Below, in pieces: positions 54,558-63,482 of a stretch of 64,000 nucleotides of DNA. A program made the translations under genes and the position numbers. Positions within the stretch are counted from its first letter, which is position 1, and the number at the start of each line of letters is the position of its first letter. Source of the DNA: Variovorax sp. 54 (lineage in GTDB: Bacteria > Pseudomonadota > Gammaproteobacteria > Burkholderiales > Burkholderiaceae_C); the NCBI RefSeq assembly GCF_002754375.1, contig NZ_PEFF01000001.1, positions 2,872,501 to 2,936,500 on the forward strand, written 5' to 3'. The notes under the pieces were generated by a model, which made no database searches, was not told the DNA's origin, and saw only the letters and a program-made list of their open reading frames with translations.

Positions 54558-56048
54558 TTACTTATTCACTGACTTCGGCAGATCGGCGACCAAGCGCAGT
54601 GAAATAGACAGTTCATCCAGCTGGAAGTGCGGCCGCAGGAACGCGACCGCGCGGTACACGCCGGGCCGGCCGGGCACTTCGCCGACCTGGATGGCGGCTT
54701 CGCGCAGCGGGAATTGGGCTTTCTGTTCCTGCGTCGCGTTGTCGTCGAGCAGCACGTACTGCGCGATCCAGCGGTTCAGGAACTGTTCGACGTTGTGCGC
54801 TGAGGCAAAGCTGCCGATCTTGTCGCGCATCATGGCCTTGAGGTAGTGCGCGATGCGAGACACCGAGAAGATGTACTGCAACTGCGCCGACAGCACGGCG
54901 TTGGCGTTGGCGCTGTCGGTGTTGTACTTCTTGGCCTTCTGCAGCGACTGCGCGCCGAAGAACGCCGCGTAGTCGGAGTTCTTGCAGTGCACGAGCGGAA
55001 TGAAGCCCAGGTCGCTGAGCTCTTTTTCGCGCCGGTCGGTGATGGCGATCTCGGTCGGGCACTTGAGGGCGATCTCGCCTTCGTCGGTCTTGAAGGTGTG
55101 CGTGGGCAGGTCTTCGACCAGGCCGCCACCTTCGACGCCGCGGATGGCCGCGCACCAGCCGAAGTCGTCGAACGCAGCCGTCAGGCGCGTGGCGAAGGCC
55201 CAGGCGGCGTTGCACCAGAGGTACTTGGCGTGGTCGGTGCCGTCGACGTCTTCGACGAAGTTGAAGCTGTCGACGACTGTGCCGTCACGCGGGTGATACG
55301 GCAGGCGGCCGAGGAAGCGCGGCAGCGTGAGGCCCACGTAACGCGAGTCTTCCGAATCGCGGAACGACTTCCACTTGGCGTACTCGACGGTGTCGAACAC
55401 CTTGGCCATGTCGCGCGGCTTGCCCAGGTCGGAGAAGCTCTCCAGGCCCAGCAGCTCGGGCGAGGCCGCGCCGATGAAGGGCGCGTGAGCGGCAGCCGCC
55501 ACGTGCGCCATCTGGTCCAGGAAGTACATGTCTTCCGGCTGGCGCGTGACGTCGAAGTCGCCCACCAGCGCGCCGAACGGCGCACCGCCGAAGGTGCCGA
55601 ACTCTTCTTCGTAGACCTTCTTGAACATCGCGCTCTGGTCGAACTCGACGGCGGCCTTGAAGTCGCGGATCAGGTCGCGCTTGGTGGCATTGATGACCTT
55701 GATCTTGAGCATCGTGCCGGTCGGCGTTTCCTTGACCAGGTACTCCAGGCCGCGCCAGGTGCTCTCGAGCTTCTGGAACTCGGGCGCGTGCATCACGGCG
55801 CTGAGCTGCGCGGAGATGAGCGCGTCGAGGTCGGCCACGCGGGCGTCGATCATGGCCGACACGTTGTCGGAGACGATCACCGAGCCTTCGAGGACCTGGC
55901 TGACGAGTTCGCCGATGAGGTCCTTGGTGCGCGTGTGTTCCACGTCGGACTTGGCGACCTTGCTCTTCTCGACGATCTGGTCGAGCAGGTCGACCGTGGC
56001 TTCCGATGAAGCGGCACCGCTCGATGCCGATAGTGCTTGCGCAGTCAT
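54558..56048 (-). CDS. tssC: T6SS sheath large subunit TssC (VipB)
   Basis: A 496-residue contractile sheath subunit. SVIVSDNVSAMIDARVADLD, FQKLESTWRGLEYLVKETPT, KCPTEIAITDRREKELSDLG and FIPLVHCKNSDYAAFFGAQS are conserved TssC segments, and LDELSISLRLVADLPKSVNK at the C-terminus. Starts 2 bp after tssB ends, so translation is coupled. Confidence 0.96.
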   Translation of the reverse strand: MTAQALSASSGAASSEATVDLLDQIVEKSKVAKSDVEHTRTKDLIGELVSQVLEGSVIVSDNVSAMIDARVADLDALISAQLSAVMHAPEFQKLESTWRGLEYLVKETPTGTMLKIKVINATKRDLIRDFKAAVEFDQSAMFKKVYEEEFGTFGGAPFGALVGDFDVTRQPEDMYFLDQMAHVAAAAHAPFIGAASPELLGLESFSDLGKPRDMAKVFDTVEYAKWKSFRDSEDSRYVGLTLPRFLGRLPYHPRDGTVVDSFNFVEDVDGTDHAKYLWCNAAWAFATRLTAAFDDFGWCAAIRGVEGGGLVEDLPTHTFKTDEGEIALKCPTEIAITDRREKELSDLGFIPLVHCKNSDYAAFFGAQSLQKAKKYNTDSANANAVLSAQLQYIFSVSRIAHYLKAMMRDKIGSFASAHNVEQFLNRWIAQYVLLDDNATQEQKAQFPLREAAIQVGEVPGRPGVYRAVAFLRPHFQLDELSISLRLVADLPKSVNK

Positions 56049-56050
56049 GG

Positions 56051-56566
56051 TCAGCTTTCGTCCTTCTTGCCAACGCCTTGTCCCAGGCGCTGGAGTTGCT
56101 CGGTGTTGTTCAGCACGTCGGCCAGCAGGTCTTCGAGCTTGCTGTTGCCGGCCATCTTGTTGCGCAGGTCGGCCAGCTTGGTGCGCGCGTCGAGCAGGCG
56201 CTTGAGCGGCTCGATCTGCTCGACGACGGCTTCGGGCGAGAAGGCGTCCATCGAGTTGAAGGTGAGGTCGACGCCGAAGCTGCCGCCGCGTCCGTCGAGC
56301 TTGTTCGGCACCTGGAAGGCGGCACGCGGGGCCACGCCCTTCATGACGTCGTCCATGTTGTCGCGGTCGATGCTGACGAACTTGCGGTCCTTGAGCTTGG
56401 GCTGCTCCACCTCGGACTGGCCCGCCAGGTCGGCGATCACGCCGACGACGAAAGGCAATTCCTTTTTCTCGATGGCGTCACCGAGTTCCACGTCGTACGT
56501 GAGTTGCACGCGCGGCGGACGCACTTTTTGAAGCCGCTTCTGCACGCTCTGTCTTTTGGTCGCCAT
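56051..56566 (-). CDS. tssB: T6SS sheath small subunit TssB (VipA)
   Basis: A 171-residue partner of TssC. VQLTYDVELGDAIEKKELPF and VVGVIADLAGQSEVEQPKLK with DRKFVSIDRDNMDDVMKGV are typical of TssB/VipA. I prefer ATG 56566 (MATKRQSVQKRL) over the in-frame TTG at 56575. Confidence 0.95.
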   Translation of the reverse strand: MATKRQSVQKRLQKVRPPRVQLTYDVELGDAIEKKELPFVVGVIADLAGQSEVEQPKLKDRKFVSIDRDNMDDVMKGVAPRAAFQVPNKLDGRGGSFGVDLTFNSMDAFSPEAVVEQIEPLKRLLDARTKLADLRNKMAGNSKLEDLLADVLNNTEQLQRLGQGVGKKDES

Positions 56567-56654
56567 AAGTTTCAATACCTTCGCAATAGGACTGAGAAAC
56601 GAATTAAAAAGTTGTACGGCTCATTCCGAAAACCGCACGCCCATTCGTTAATAC

Positions 56655-56673
56655 ATTGGTTCAAGAAACCAAT
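56655..56673. promoter_or_regulatory. AT-rich inverted repeat upstream of tssB
   Basis: ATTGGTT and AACCAAT (56655-56661, 56667-56673) are perfect arms with 5 bases between, in a 122-bp AT-rich gap between the lipoprotein gene and tssB. It lacks a T run in either direction, so a protein-binding site or mRNA structure is more likely than a terminator. Confidence 0.35.
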
Positions 56674-56688
56674 TCAAAAACAAAACAA

Positions 56689-57381
56689 TTACTTGAGGGC
56701 GTCAAATGGATTGCCGCCACCCGCGCGCGCGGCGGGCGGGGCAGGTGCCGGGCGCGGCGCGGCGACCGGGGCCGGGGCGGGCCGTGCGGCGGCGACCGGG
56801 GTCGGCGCTGCGGCAGACGATGACGAAGGCGCGGGTGCCGGGCTGGGTGCCGCGGCGCGGCGCGTGGGCGTCGGCCGGGCTTCGGGGCCGGCGGGCACCA
56901 GGACCGACAGGCCCAGGGTTTCGCGCAGCAGGGCGGCCAGACGGTAGGCGTCGGCGTTGGCGTCGCCGCTCAGGCTGCTGTCCTTGCCCAGGTCCTCGAT
57001 GGAGCGGGCCGCAAGGCGCAGGCCGCCCACGGCGGTGATGCTCTTGGCCTGGCGGCTGGTGGGGTCGCGGCGCAGCGACTCTTCGGCGGCCGAGATGGCC
57101 AGGCTGTAGCGGCCCTCGTTGAAGTAGATCTGCGCGATGCGCGACCACGGCTCGCCGCGGGTCGGGTTCTCGGTGGCGATCTGCTGGTACTGGCGGACGA
57201 CGGGCGCCTTGTCACCGGTGGCGGCTGCCGCGGCGGCATCCGCATCGGCCAGGCTCTTGTTGTAGGCCGCGGTGGCCTGGGCAACGGCCGCGTCCGGCGT
57301 GGTGGTACAGGCCGACAAAAGCACGGTGGCCGCAATGGCACCGGCAATCATCGTGCGCGTCATGTTTTTTCGAATCGACAC
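56689..57381 (-). CDS. T6SS-linked lipoprotein with TPR-like region and Pro/Ala-rich tail
   Basis: A 230-residue protein. The signal sequence MIAGAIAATVLLSACTTTPD ends in a lipobox (LLSAC). A TPR-like pair follows (GEPWSRIAQIYFNEGRYSLA, ISAAEESLRRDPTSRQAKSI), then a long Ala/Pro/Ser-rich tail (about residues 165-225) able to span peptidoglycan. It is the first gene of the tssBC operon on this strand. GTG 57381 is preferred because a GGGGGGA site lies just upstream; ATG 57363 lacks one. Function unknown; probably a periplasmic accessory of the secretion system. Confidence 0.8.
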   Translation of the reverse strand: MSIRKNMTRTMIAGAIAATVLLSACTTTPDAAVAQATAAYNKSLADADAAAAAATGDKAPVVRQYQQIATENPTRGEPWSRIAQIYFNEGRYSLAISAAEESLRRDPTSRQAKSITAVGGLRLAARSIEDLGKDSSLSGDANADAYRLAALLRETLGLSVLVPAGPEARPTPTRRAAAPSPAPAPSSSSAAAPTPVAAARPAPAPVAAPRPAPAPPAARAGGGNPFDALK

Positions 57382-57491
57382 ATTCCCCCCTGATCTGACT
57401 TTTTAGCAGGCCGCAATCATTCATTAAATTGCGACCGTTGACAATAACAATACACGATACTACAGCCGCGTGGATGGCAAATGACGGGAGC

Positions 57492-57542
57492 GGATTAATG
57501 CTAATTTCCTAATCGAAAGTCATTTTCGAAATCGATTAATCC
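57492..57542. promoter_or_regulatory. AT-rich divergent T6SS promoter region with nested inverted repeats
   Basis: Within the 199-bp gap 57382-57580 between the lipoprotein-tssBC operon and tssJKLA, GGATTAAT (57492-57499) and ATTAATCC (57535-57542) are perfect arms; inside them TCGAAA (57513-57518) and TTTCGA (57524-57529) form a second pair. The gap is far more AT-rich than the flanks, as expected for a silenced, regulated divergent promoter. No convincing sigma54 site was found. Confidence 0.5.
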
Positions 57543-57580
57543 TATTTGGTCCATCGGAATATTGTTACGACTCGCTTTTA

Positions 57581-58201
57581 ATGAAAATATTAATTACATC
57601 TGGCGCGCTGCTGGCCGCGTTGATGCTCGGCGGGTGCAGTTCGCCGGCGCTCACGATCGCCAACATCGCGCTCGAGGCGAGCGGGCTGAAGAAGCCCGAG
57701 CTGCCCGAGTCGCAGAAGCCCCCGCGCAAGGTGACGATGTCGATCGCCGCGGGCAAGAACCTCAACGCCGACAGTCGCAACCGCCCGCTGGCCGTGGTCA
57801 TGCGCATCTACAAGCTGAAGGAAACGACGGGCTTCTACCAGTCGTCCTTCGATGCCTTCGTCACGCCGGGGCGCGACAAGACGCAGCTGGGCGACGACCT
57901 CGTCGAGAGCCGCGAGATCACGCTCATTCCCGACCAGCAATACACCTGGACCGAAACCGTGCCGCGCACCGCCAACGCGGTGGCCGTGGTGGTGCTGTTC
58001 CACTCGCCCGACGCGCAGCGCTGGCGCTTCGCCTTCAACGCCGCGGACGCCGAGAAAACCGGCGTCGTGATGGGTGCGCATGCCTGCGCGCTTACCGTCA
58101 CGACAGGCGCGGTGGTGGGCCAGCAGAACGCACAAGGCGCGGCCCCCACGGGCGCGCTCAACCTGTTGGGGCCGGTGACCTGCCGGCCCTCGCCCGCCTG
58201 A
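57581..58201 (+). CDS. tssJ: T6SS outer-membrane lipoprotein TssJ
   Basis: A 206-residue lipoprotein of the membrane complex that contacts TssM in the periplasm. Lipobox LMLGGC near residue 19; then KVTMSIAAGKNLNADSRNRP, LAVVMRIYKLKETTGFYQSS (the conserved RIYxL region) and DDLVESREITLIPDQQYTW. First gene of the divergent tssJKLA block. Confidence 0.92.
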   Translation: MKILITSGALLAALMLGGCSSPALTIANIALEASGLKKPELPESQKPPRKVTMSIAAGKNLNADSRNRPLAVVMRIYKLKETTGFYQSSFDAFVTPGRDKTQLGDDLVESREITLIPDQQYTWTETVPRTANAVAVVVLFHSPDAQRWRFAFNAADAEKTGVVMGAHACALTVTTGAVVGQQNAQGAAPTGALNLLGPVTCRPSPA

Positions 58202-58280
58202 TCTGCACCGACGACGGGCCTGTCCGAGTCGACACGACGATGCGATACATTCAAAAAAAATTGTGGGGAGTTGATCCGAC

Positions 58281-59627
58281 GTGAGCTACGCAGCCAAGGT
58301 CCTCTGGGGAGAGGGCTTGTTTCTACGCCCCCAGCACTTTCAGCGCCAAGACGCGTACCACGAGGCGCGCCTGCGCGCCACGGCGCAGACGCTGCATCCG
58401 TACTTCTGGGGCGTGCGCTCCATCAGCTTCGACCTCGATGCGCTGGCCAGCGGCATGCTGCGCGCCTCGCAGTTGTCGCTGGTGTTCCCCGACGGTGAGC
58501 CCTACGCGGCGCCGCAGGCCGACGCGCTGCCCCCGCCCATCTCGCTGGACACCCTGAGCCCGGGCCAGAACGAGATCACCTTCTACCTGGTGCTGCACCC
58601 GGTGAAGGAGCTCGGCAAGAACTACACCGACCCCAACGAAGAAGGCTTTGCCGCGCGCTACACCAGCGACGCGACACAGTCGCTCGACCTGTACACCAAC
58701 GCCGTGAGCGCCGAGGTGGTGTTCCTGCGCAAGAGCGTGAAGCTGCTGGCCGATACCGAGCCGCGCGAGCAGTTCGTGTCGATCCCCGTGATCCGCATCC
58801 GCCGCACCGCCGCGGGCGGCTTTGAAATCGACCGCAGCTTCGTGCCGCCGTGCACCAGCATCGACGCCTCGCCCACCGTGTTCCAGCAGCTGCGCCGGCT
58901 GCTCGACGTGCTGCAGGCCAAGGTCAATTCGCTGTACGGCATTCACCGTGAGCCGAGCAAGAACATCATCGAGTTCCGCTCGGGCGACATCGCCTCGTTC
59001 TGGCTGCTGCACACGGCCAACTCGGCGTTTGCGTCGCTCTCGCACCTGTTCCATCACCCGTCGCTGCACCCGGAGCGGCTGTTCCAGGAGCTGCTGAGCC
59101 TGGCCGGCGCGCTGATGACGTTTGCCAAGACCTACTCGCTGAACGACCTGCCGGTGTACGACCACGAGAAGCCGGGCCCGGCCTTCGCCGAGCTCGACCG
59201 CATCGTGCGCGACCTGCTCGACACCGTCATCTCCACGCGTTACTTCGCCATTGCGCTCACCGAGACGCGCAACGCCTTCTACCTGGGTCGCCTCGACTCC
59301 GGAAAGATCGACGAGAAGACCGTGTTCTACATGTCGGTCACCGCCAGCATGCCGGCCGCCGAGCTGGCCGAGGTGGTGCCGCAGCGCTTCAAGATCGGCG
59401 CGCCCGAAGACGTCGACAAGCTCGTGCTCTCGGCCATGCCGGGCGTGCGCATCGTCTACGCGCCGCAGGTGCCGCCGGCCATTCCGATCCGCGCGGGCGC
59501 CTGCTACTTTTCCATCGACAGCAAGAGCCAGCTGTACGACCGCATGCTGCAGGCGCAGAGCGTCACCATCTACGCGCCGGCCGGCATCCCCGACATGCAA
59601 CTCGAACTGATCGCCGTGACCGGCTGA
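58281..59627 (+). CDS. tssK: T6SS baseplate protein TssK
   Basis: A 448-residue trimeric connector between baseplate and membrane complex. The start VLWGEGLFLRPQHFQRQDAY is diagnostic of TssK (ImpJ/VasE); IPVIRIRRTAAGGFEIDRSF and IPIRAGACYFSIDSKSQLYD follow. A GTG start at 58281 is used; it lies 79 bp after tssJ. Confidence 0.95.
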   Translation: MSYAAKVLWGEGLFLRPQHFQRQDAYHEARLRATAQTLHPYFWGVRSISFDLDALASGMLRASQLSLVFPDGEPYAAPQADALPPPISLDTLSPGQNEITFYLVLHPVKELGKNYTDPNEEGFAARYTSDATQSLDLYTNAVSAEVVFLRKSVKLLADTEPREQFVSIPVIRIRRTAAGGFEIDRSFVPPCTSIDASPTVFQQLRRLLDVLQAKVNSLYGIHREPSKNIIEFRSGDIASFWLLHTANSAFASLSHLFHHPSLHPERLFQELLSLAGALMTFAKTYSLNDLPVYDHEKPGPAFAELDRIVRDLLDTVISTRYFAIALTETRNAFYLGRLDSGKIDEKTVFYMSVTASMPAAELAEVVPQRFKIGAPEDVDKLVLSAMPGVRIVYAPQVPPAIPIRAGACYFSIDSKSQLYDRMLQAQSVTIYAPAGIPDMQLELIAVTG

Positions 59628-59640
59628 TCCGCCTGATCGT

Positions 59641-60438
59641 ATGAACACCACCACCCTGAACAAGGCCCCTTCCCTGCTGGGCGGCGACGCGCCGCCCGCG
59701 TCGTTCACGCCCGCGGGCGTGGCGACCGGTGCCGATTCGAGCCTGCTCGACCTGCTGTACGACGGCTTCGTGATGCTGTTCCTGCTGAAGAAGAAGCAGC
59801 AGCCCGCCACCACCGAGCAGTTCCTCACGGGCATCCGCAACTACCTGGGCGAGTTCGAGCGCAACGCGCGCAAGCTCGATGCCACGGCCGAGCAGATCCA
59901 CGCCGCCAAGTACGCCTTCTGCGCCACGGTCGACGAGTTCGTGCTATCGGCGCCCGAGTTCGCGATTCGCTCCGAATGGGAGCGCCGGCCGCTGCAGCTC
60001 ACGCTGTTCGGCGACCAGCTGGCGGGCGAGAACTTCTTCAACATGCTCGAGGTCGAGCGGGCCCACGGCGCCGCGCGCATCCAGACGCTCGAGGTGTTCT
60101 ACATGTGCCTGCTGCTGGGCTTCCAGGGCAAGTACGCCATCGACGGCACCGAGAAGCTGGCCTACCTCACCGCGCGCGTGGGCGACGAGATTGCCAACGC
60201 ACGCGGCAAGCGCACGCCGTTCGCGCCGCACTGGCCGCTGCCCGACCTCATCTCGCACTCGCTCAAGCGCGAGGCGCCGCAGTGGGTGGTGGCCGCGCTG
60301 TTCTCGCTCATCGGCCTGCTCGGCTTCGTCGGCCTCTCGGCGCACCTGGGCAGCACCACGCAGGGCGCGCTCGCGAGCTACCAGGACATCGTGAAGCTCG
60401 GCCCGCGCCAGGCCAACCTGACGATCTCATTGCCATGA
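59641..60438 (+). CDS. tssL: T6SS membrane protein TssL (DotU family)
   Basis: A 265-residue inner-membrane protein with a cytoplasmic N-terminal DotU domain (DLLYDGFVMLFLLKKKQQPA, FCATVDEFVLSAPEFAIRSE, GENFFNMLEVE) and one C-terminal transmembrane helix (WVVAALFSLIGLLGFVGL). It carries no peptidoglycan-binding OmpA domain, so that function must come from another protein, perhaps the OmpA-family gene at 61649. Overlaps tssA by ATGA. Confidence 0.94.
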   Translation: MNTTTLNKAPSLLGGDAPPASFTPAGVATGADSSLLDLLYDGFVMLFLLKKKQQPATTEQFLTGIRNYLGEFERNARKLDATAEQIHAAKYAFCATVDEFVLSAPEFAIRSEWERRPLQLTLFGDQLAGENFFNMLEVERAHGAARIQTLEVFYMCLLLGFQGKYAIDGTEKLAYLTARVGDEIANARGKRTPFAPHWPLPDLISHSLKREAPQWVVAALFSLIGLLGFVGLSAHLGSTTQGALASYQDIVKLGPRQANLTISLP

Positions 60439-61592
60439 CGGTCGCGACGAACAGGCTCGACCCGTCGGCCCTGCTGGCCCCGATCTCGGAGGCCAAGCCT
60501 TGCGGCGAGGACATGCTGTTCTCGCGCGAGTTCGACGCCATCCAGGAAGCACGCAAGCACGACGACCCCTCGCTCGAACAGGGCGAATGGGTCATCGAGC
60601 TGAAAGAGGCCAACTGGCCCTTCGTGATCGCCGAGTGCGACAAGCTGCTGCGCGCCTCCACCAAAGACTTGCGCCTGGCCGTGTGGCTCACCGACGCGCT
60701 GGCCAGCCAGCGCGGCTTCGAAGGGCTGGCCGATGGTTATCGCCTGCTCACCGGCCTGTGCCGCCAGTACTGGGACGAACTGCATCCGCAGCCCGAGGGC
60801 GGCGACATCGAGATGCGGATCGGCACCGTCACCTGGCTGATCTCGCGCTCGGTCGAGCTGCTGCAGCGCGCGCCCATCGTGAGCGACGGCAGCACCGGCC
60901 ACAGCGCGCTGGTCTGGGAGACCGCACTGGCGCTCGACCAGGCCATCCGCCGCACGCCGGCGCAGGCCGACGAGCTGCAGCGCAACAAGGTGACGGTCGA
61001 CCAGTTCGACCGCCTGCGCCGCGCCACGCCCGCGAAGTTCCTGCAGAAGACGCACCGCGACGTGCACGCCTGCGAGCAGGCGCTGGCCGAGTTCGAGGCC
61101 GTGTTCGACGAACGCACCGCCTCCAACGGCCCGAGCTTTCGCGCCGCGAAGGACGCGGCCACGGCCATCCGCCAGACCGTCGAGCGCTTTGCGCGCGAGG
61201 CCGGCGTGCCGATCGACAACGGCGCAGCGCCACAGGCGCCCGCTGCTGCACCGGCCGCCAGTGCACCGACGGCTCCTTCACGCATCGAACCCGTCTTCGA
61301 CGCCGCCATGCCCCATTCACCACCCTCGTACCACGCGGTCGCGCACGCACCCGCCGCGCAGCCGCCCGGCATCCACAGCCGCGCGCAGGCCATCGCGCAG
61401 CTCAAGGAAGTGGCGGCGTATTTCGAGCAGACCGAGCCTTCGAGCCCGGCCGCCTACATGGCGAACAAGGCCGCACGCTGGGCCGACATGCCGCTGCATG
61501 CCTGGCTGCGCAACGTGATCAAGAACGAGCAGGAGCTGGCCCAGCTGGTGGACCTGCTCGACCTGCCGAAGGGCGACGACGAGTCACGCTGA
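60435..61592 (+). CDS. tssA: T6SS cap protein TssA
   Basis: A 385-residue protein with the N-terminal ImpA domain (LLAPISEAKPCGEDMLFSRE, YWDELHPQPEGGDIEMRIGT) that coordinates sheath and tube growth. An Ala/Pro-rich linker (about 260-320) separates it from a C-terminal helical domain (SRAQAIAQLKEVAAYFEQTE, PSSPAAYMANKAARWADMPL) of the TssA class with a GxxSRxxAIxxLxxVxxYF motif. Ends the plus-strand block, followed by a terminator. Confidence 0.92.
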   Translation: MTVATNRLDPSALLAPISEAKPCGEDMLFSREFDAIQEARKHDDPSLEQGEWVIELKEANWPFVIAECDKLLRASTKDLRLAVWLTDALASQRGFEGLADGYRLLTGLCRQYWDELHPQPEGGDIEMRIGTVTWLISRSVELLQRAPIVSDGSTGHSALVWETALALDQAIRRTPAQADELQRNKVTVDQFDRLRRATPAKFLQKTHRDVHACEQALAEFEAVFDERTASNGPSFRAAKDAATAIRQTVERFAREAGVPIDNGAAPQAPAAAPAASAPTAPSRIEPVFDAAMPHSPPSYHAVAHAPAAQPPGIHSRAQAIAQLKEVAAYFEQTEPSSPAAYMANKAARWADMPLHAWLRNVIKNEQELAQLVDLLDLPKGDDESR

Positions 61593-61621
61593 CTTCGCGA
61601 CTTCCCGCTGAGCGACAGAAG

Positions 61622-61644
61622 AAAGGCCCGCGTTGCGGGCCTTT
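61622..61644 (+). terminator. Rho-independent terminator after tssA
   Basis: AAAGGCCCGC (61622-61631), loop GTT, GCGGGCCTTT (61635-61644) and two more T. It lies between the convergent ends of tssA and the OmpA-family gene and could serve both strands. Confidence 0.85.
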
Positions 61645-61648
61645 TTCG

Positions 61649-62491
61649 TTAGCGTCCGACGCGGAACTCGATGCGCCGGTTGCGCGAGCGCCCCTCGTCG
61701 GTCGCATTGCTCGCCACCGGCTGGTCCGGGCCCACGCCCGAGGTCGAGAGCGTCATCGGATCGATGCCCTTGCCCACCAGGTAGCCCTTGACCGATTCGG
61801 CACGCGACTGGCTCAGCGCCAGGTTCGACGTGCGATTGCCGGCGTTGTCGGTGTGGCCCACCACCGCCACCGACTTGTTGGTGAGCTTCTGCAGGATCGG
61901 CGCCATCTCGTCGAGGATGGCGCGGCCCTTGCCCGTGAGCGTGGCGCTGCCCAGCTCGAACTCGATGGTGCGGTTGCCCAGCACCTGGTCGACCGCGATC
62001 TGCTCCGACACCGGCACGCGCAGGCTGTTCTTGATGGTGTAGGTCGGGTTGAGCGCGTTCGCCATGTCGCTCACGATCTTCTGGCGCAGCGCCTCGTTGC
62101 CGACCTCGCCGCTCAGCGCCATCTGGGTGCCCTCGATCTGGAACTGGCCGCGGTGGATGTCCTTGAGCGAAGGCGTGATCAGCCGCTGCACGTTGGCGGC
62201 CCAGTTGGCCGGCATGCTGACGGTGCTCACCACCTCGATCTTGTCGATCACGCCGCTGGGGCCGTAGATGCGGCGCAGCGCCTCGATGACGGCGGCGCGC
62301 GTGGCCTCGTCGGGCACCTGCCCGCCGGCCACGACCGGCTCGCCCTTGCCGACGGCCGCAACCGTGGTCTCGACGCGCGCGGCGGTGGTGCCCGCCGCGG
62401 GTTGTTGTGGTGGTTGCTGGGCCTGCACGGCCGGCACGAGCGCGAGCCCGCAGGCCATGGACAGCACGAGAACGCGCAAAGAACAATTCAT
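61649..62491 (-). CDS. OmpA family protein of the T6SS locus
   Basis: A 280-residue exported protein. Signal peptide (LRVLVLSMACGLALVPAVQA, cleavage before QQPPQ), a central region with BON-like repeats (GQFQIEGTQMALSGEVGNEA), and a C-terminal OmpA/MotB domain: TIEFELGSATLTGKGRAILD, VAVVGHTDNAGNRTSNLALS and the Asp/Arg peptidoglycan-binding pair in RSRNRRIEFRV. Placed behind tagF and tssM, it probably anchors the secretion complex to the cell wall in place of a TssL OmpA extension. Confidence 0.9.
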   Translation of the reverse strand: MNCSLRVLVLSMACGLALVPAVQAQQPPQQPAAGTTAARVETTVAAVGKGEPVVAGGQVPDEATRAAVIEALRRIYGPSGVIDKIEVVSTVSMPANWAANVQRLITPSLKDIHRGQFQIEGTQMALSGEVGNEALRQKIVSDMANALNPTYTIKNSLRVPVSEQIAVDQVLGNRTIEFELGSATLTGKGRAILDEMAPILQKLTNKSVAVVGHTDNAGNRTSNLALSQSRAESVKGYLVGKGIDPMTLSTSGVGPDQPVASNATDEGRSRNRRIEFRVGR

Positions 62492-62498
62492 GACCGTG

Positions 62499-63482
62499 TC
62501 ATTCCCCGATGAAGACTTCGCGAAAGGCGCTGAGCACGATGTCCAGCGGCAGCTGCGGCTGGTCGAGGTAGCTCACCAGCTTGAACATCGCGTAGTTGCT
62601 GTGGATGGTGTCCTCGACCCACTCCGGGTTGTCGATGTCGATGTTGTGCTCGGTGTAGACCTGCGGGTGCAGCACGCTCTGCAGGCTGCGCGGTGACAGG
62701 CCGTTGAAACCGATCACCAGCCGCGCGCGGCCGTCGATCTCGGTGACCAGCAGCACCAGCTCGAAGTCGGCCTTGGCCAGAAACTGCGACACCATTTCGA
62801 GCCAGAAGGTGGCGATCAGCGAGCGGTCGACCGGGTCGCGCGGCAGCGGCAGCGTGAGCCCCTTGTCCAGGTGCGACACGGCGCTGGCCATCACCGGCTG
62901 CAGCAGCAAACCAAGCGCCAGGATGGCACGGCGCAGCGACACCTTGTGGCCGTCGAAGTTGAGCATCTGCTCGATGCGCAGCAGGCTGGTGTCGCGCGTG
63001 AAGGCGGCATAGGTGGCGCGCGAGGCCGACTTCTTGAAGCCGGTCTCGATGGCCGGATCGATGGCCTCGAACTTCTTCAGCTCGCTGTCCAGGTCGGTGC
63101 CGGCCGCCAGCGACTGCACCTGCACCGCCATGCGGTCCCAGTAGGGGCCGACGAGCATCGGCGCGCCGCGCATGAAGTCGAGCGCCTCGTCCACGTCCAC
63201 CGAGGTGGCCGCCAGGAACGGGTAGCGGCGCGACGACTCGTCGCGGCTCGCACGCAGGTGCCCCGCAATCGCCACGCGGCTGCGCGAGCCCAGGCACACG
63301 AAGTGCATCGGGGCCGCGTTGTCGTAGATCAGCTTCCAGCGCGGGTCTTCCGACAGCATCTCCATGGTCTGCGACAGCCAGTGGTCGAACACCTTGATGA
63401 GCTGCGGGTTGTACAGGCCCTTCACGAAGTCGCCGCGACCGGGCAACTTGCCGAAGTAGCACAGCTGTTGTGGCGCGCTCAT
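62499..63482 (-). CDS. tagF: T6SS-associated protein TagF
   Basis: A 327-residue protein. The start YFGKLPGRGDFVKGLYNPQL is the diagnostic N-terminal motif of TagF (ImpM); RRYPFLAATSVDVDEALDFM and GPYWDRM follow. TagF is a post-translational repressor of T6SS assembly in Pseudomonas and Agrobacterium, acting through Fha where present; no fha, ppkA or pppA gene is visible in this window. It overlaps the tssM stop by 4 bases. Confidence 0.9.
   Translation of the reverse strand: MSAPQQLCYFGKLPGRGDFVKGLYNPQLIKVFDHWLSQTMEMLSEDPRWKLIYDNAAPMHFVCLGSRSRVAIAGHLRASRDESSRRYPFLAATSVDVDEALDFMRGAPMLVGPYWDRMAVQVQSLAAGTDLDSELKKFEAIDPAIETGFKKSASRATYAAFTRDTSLLRIEQMLNFDGHKVSLRRAILALGLLLQPVMASAVSHLDKGLTLPLPRDPVDRSLIATFWLEMVSQFLAKADFELVLLVTEIDGRARLVIGFNGLSPRSLQSVLHPQVYTEHNIDIDNPEWVEDTIHSNYAMFKLVSYLDQPQLPLDIVLSAFREVFIGE

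Noticed and set aside
57382..57580. Sigma54 promoter for the T6SS operons
   Set aside because: No TGGCAC-N5-TTGC-like pair at the right spacing on either strand.
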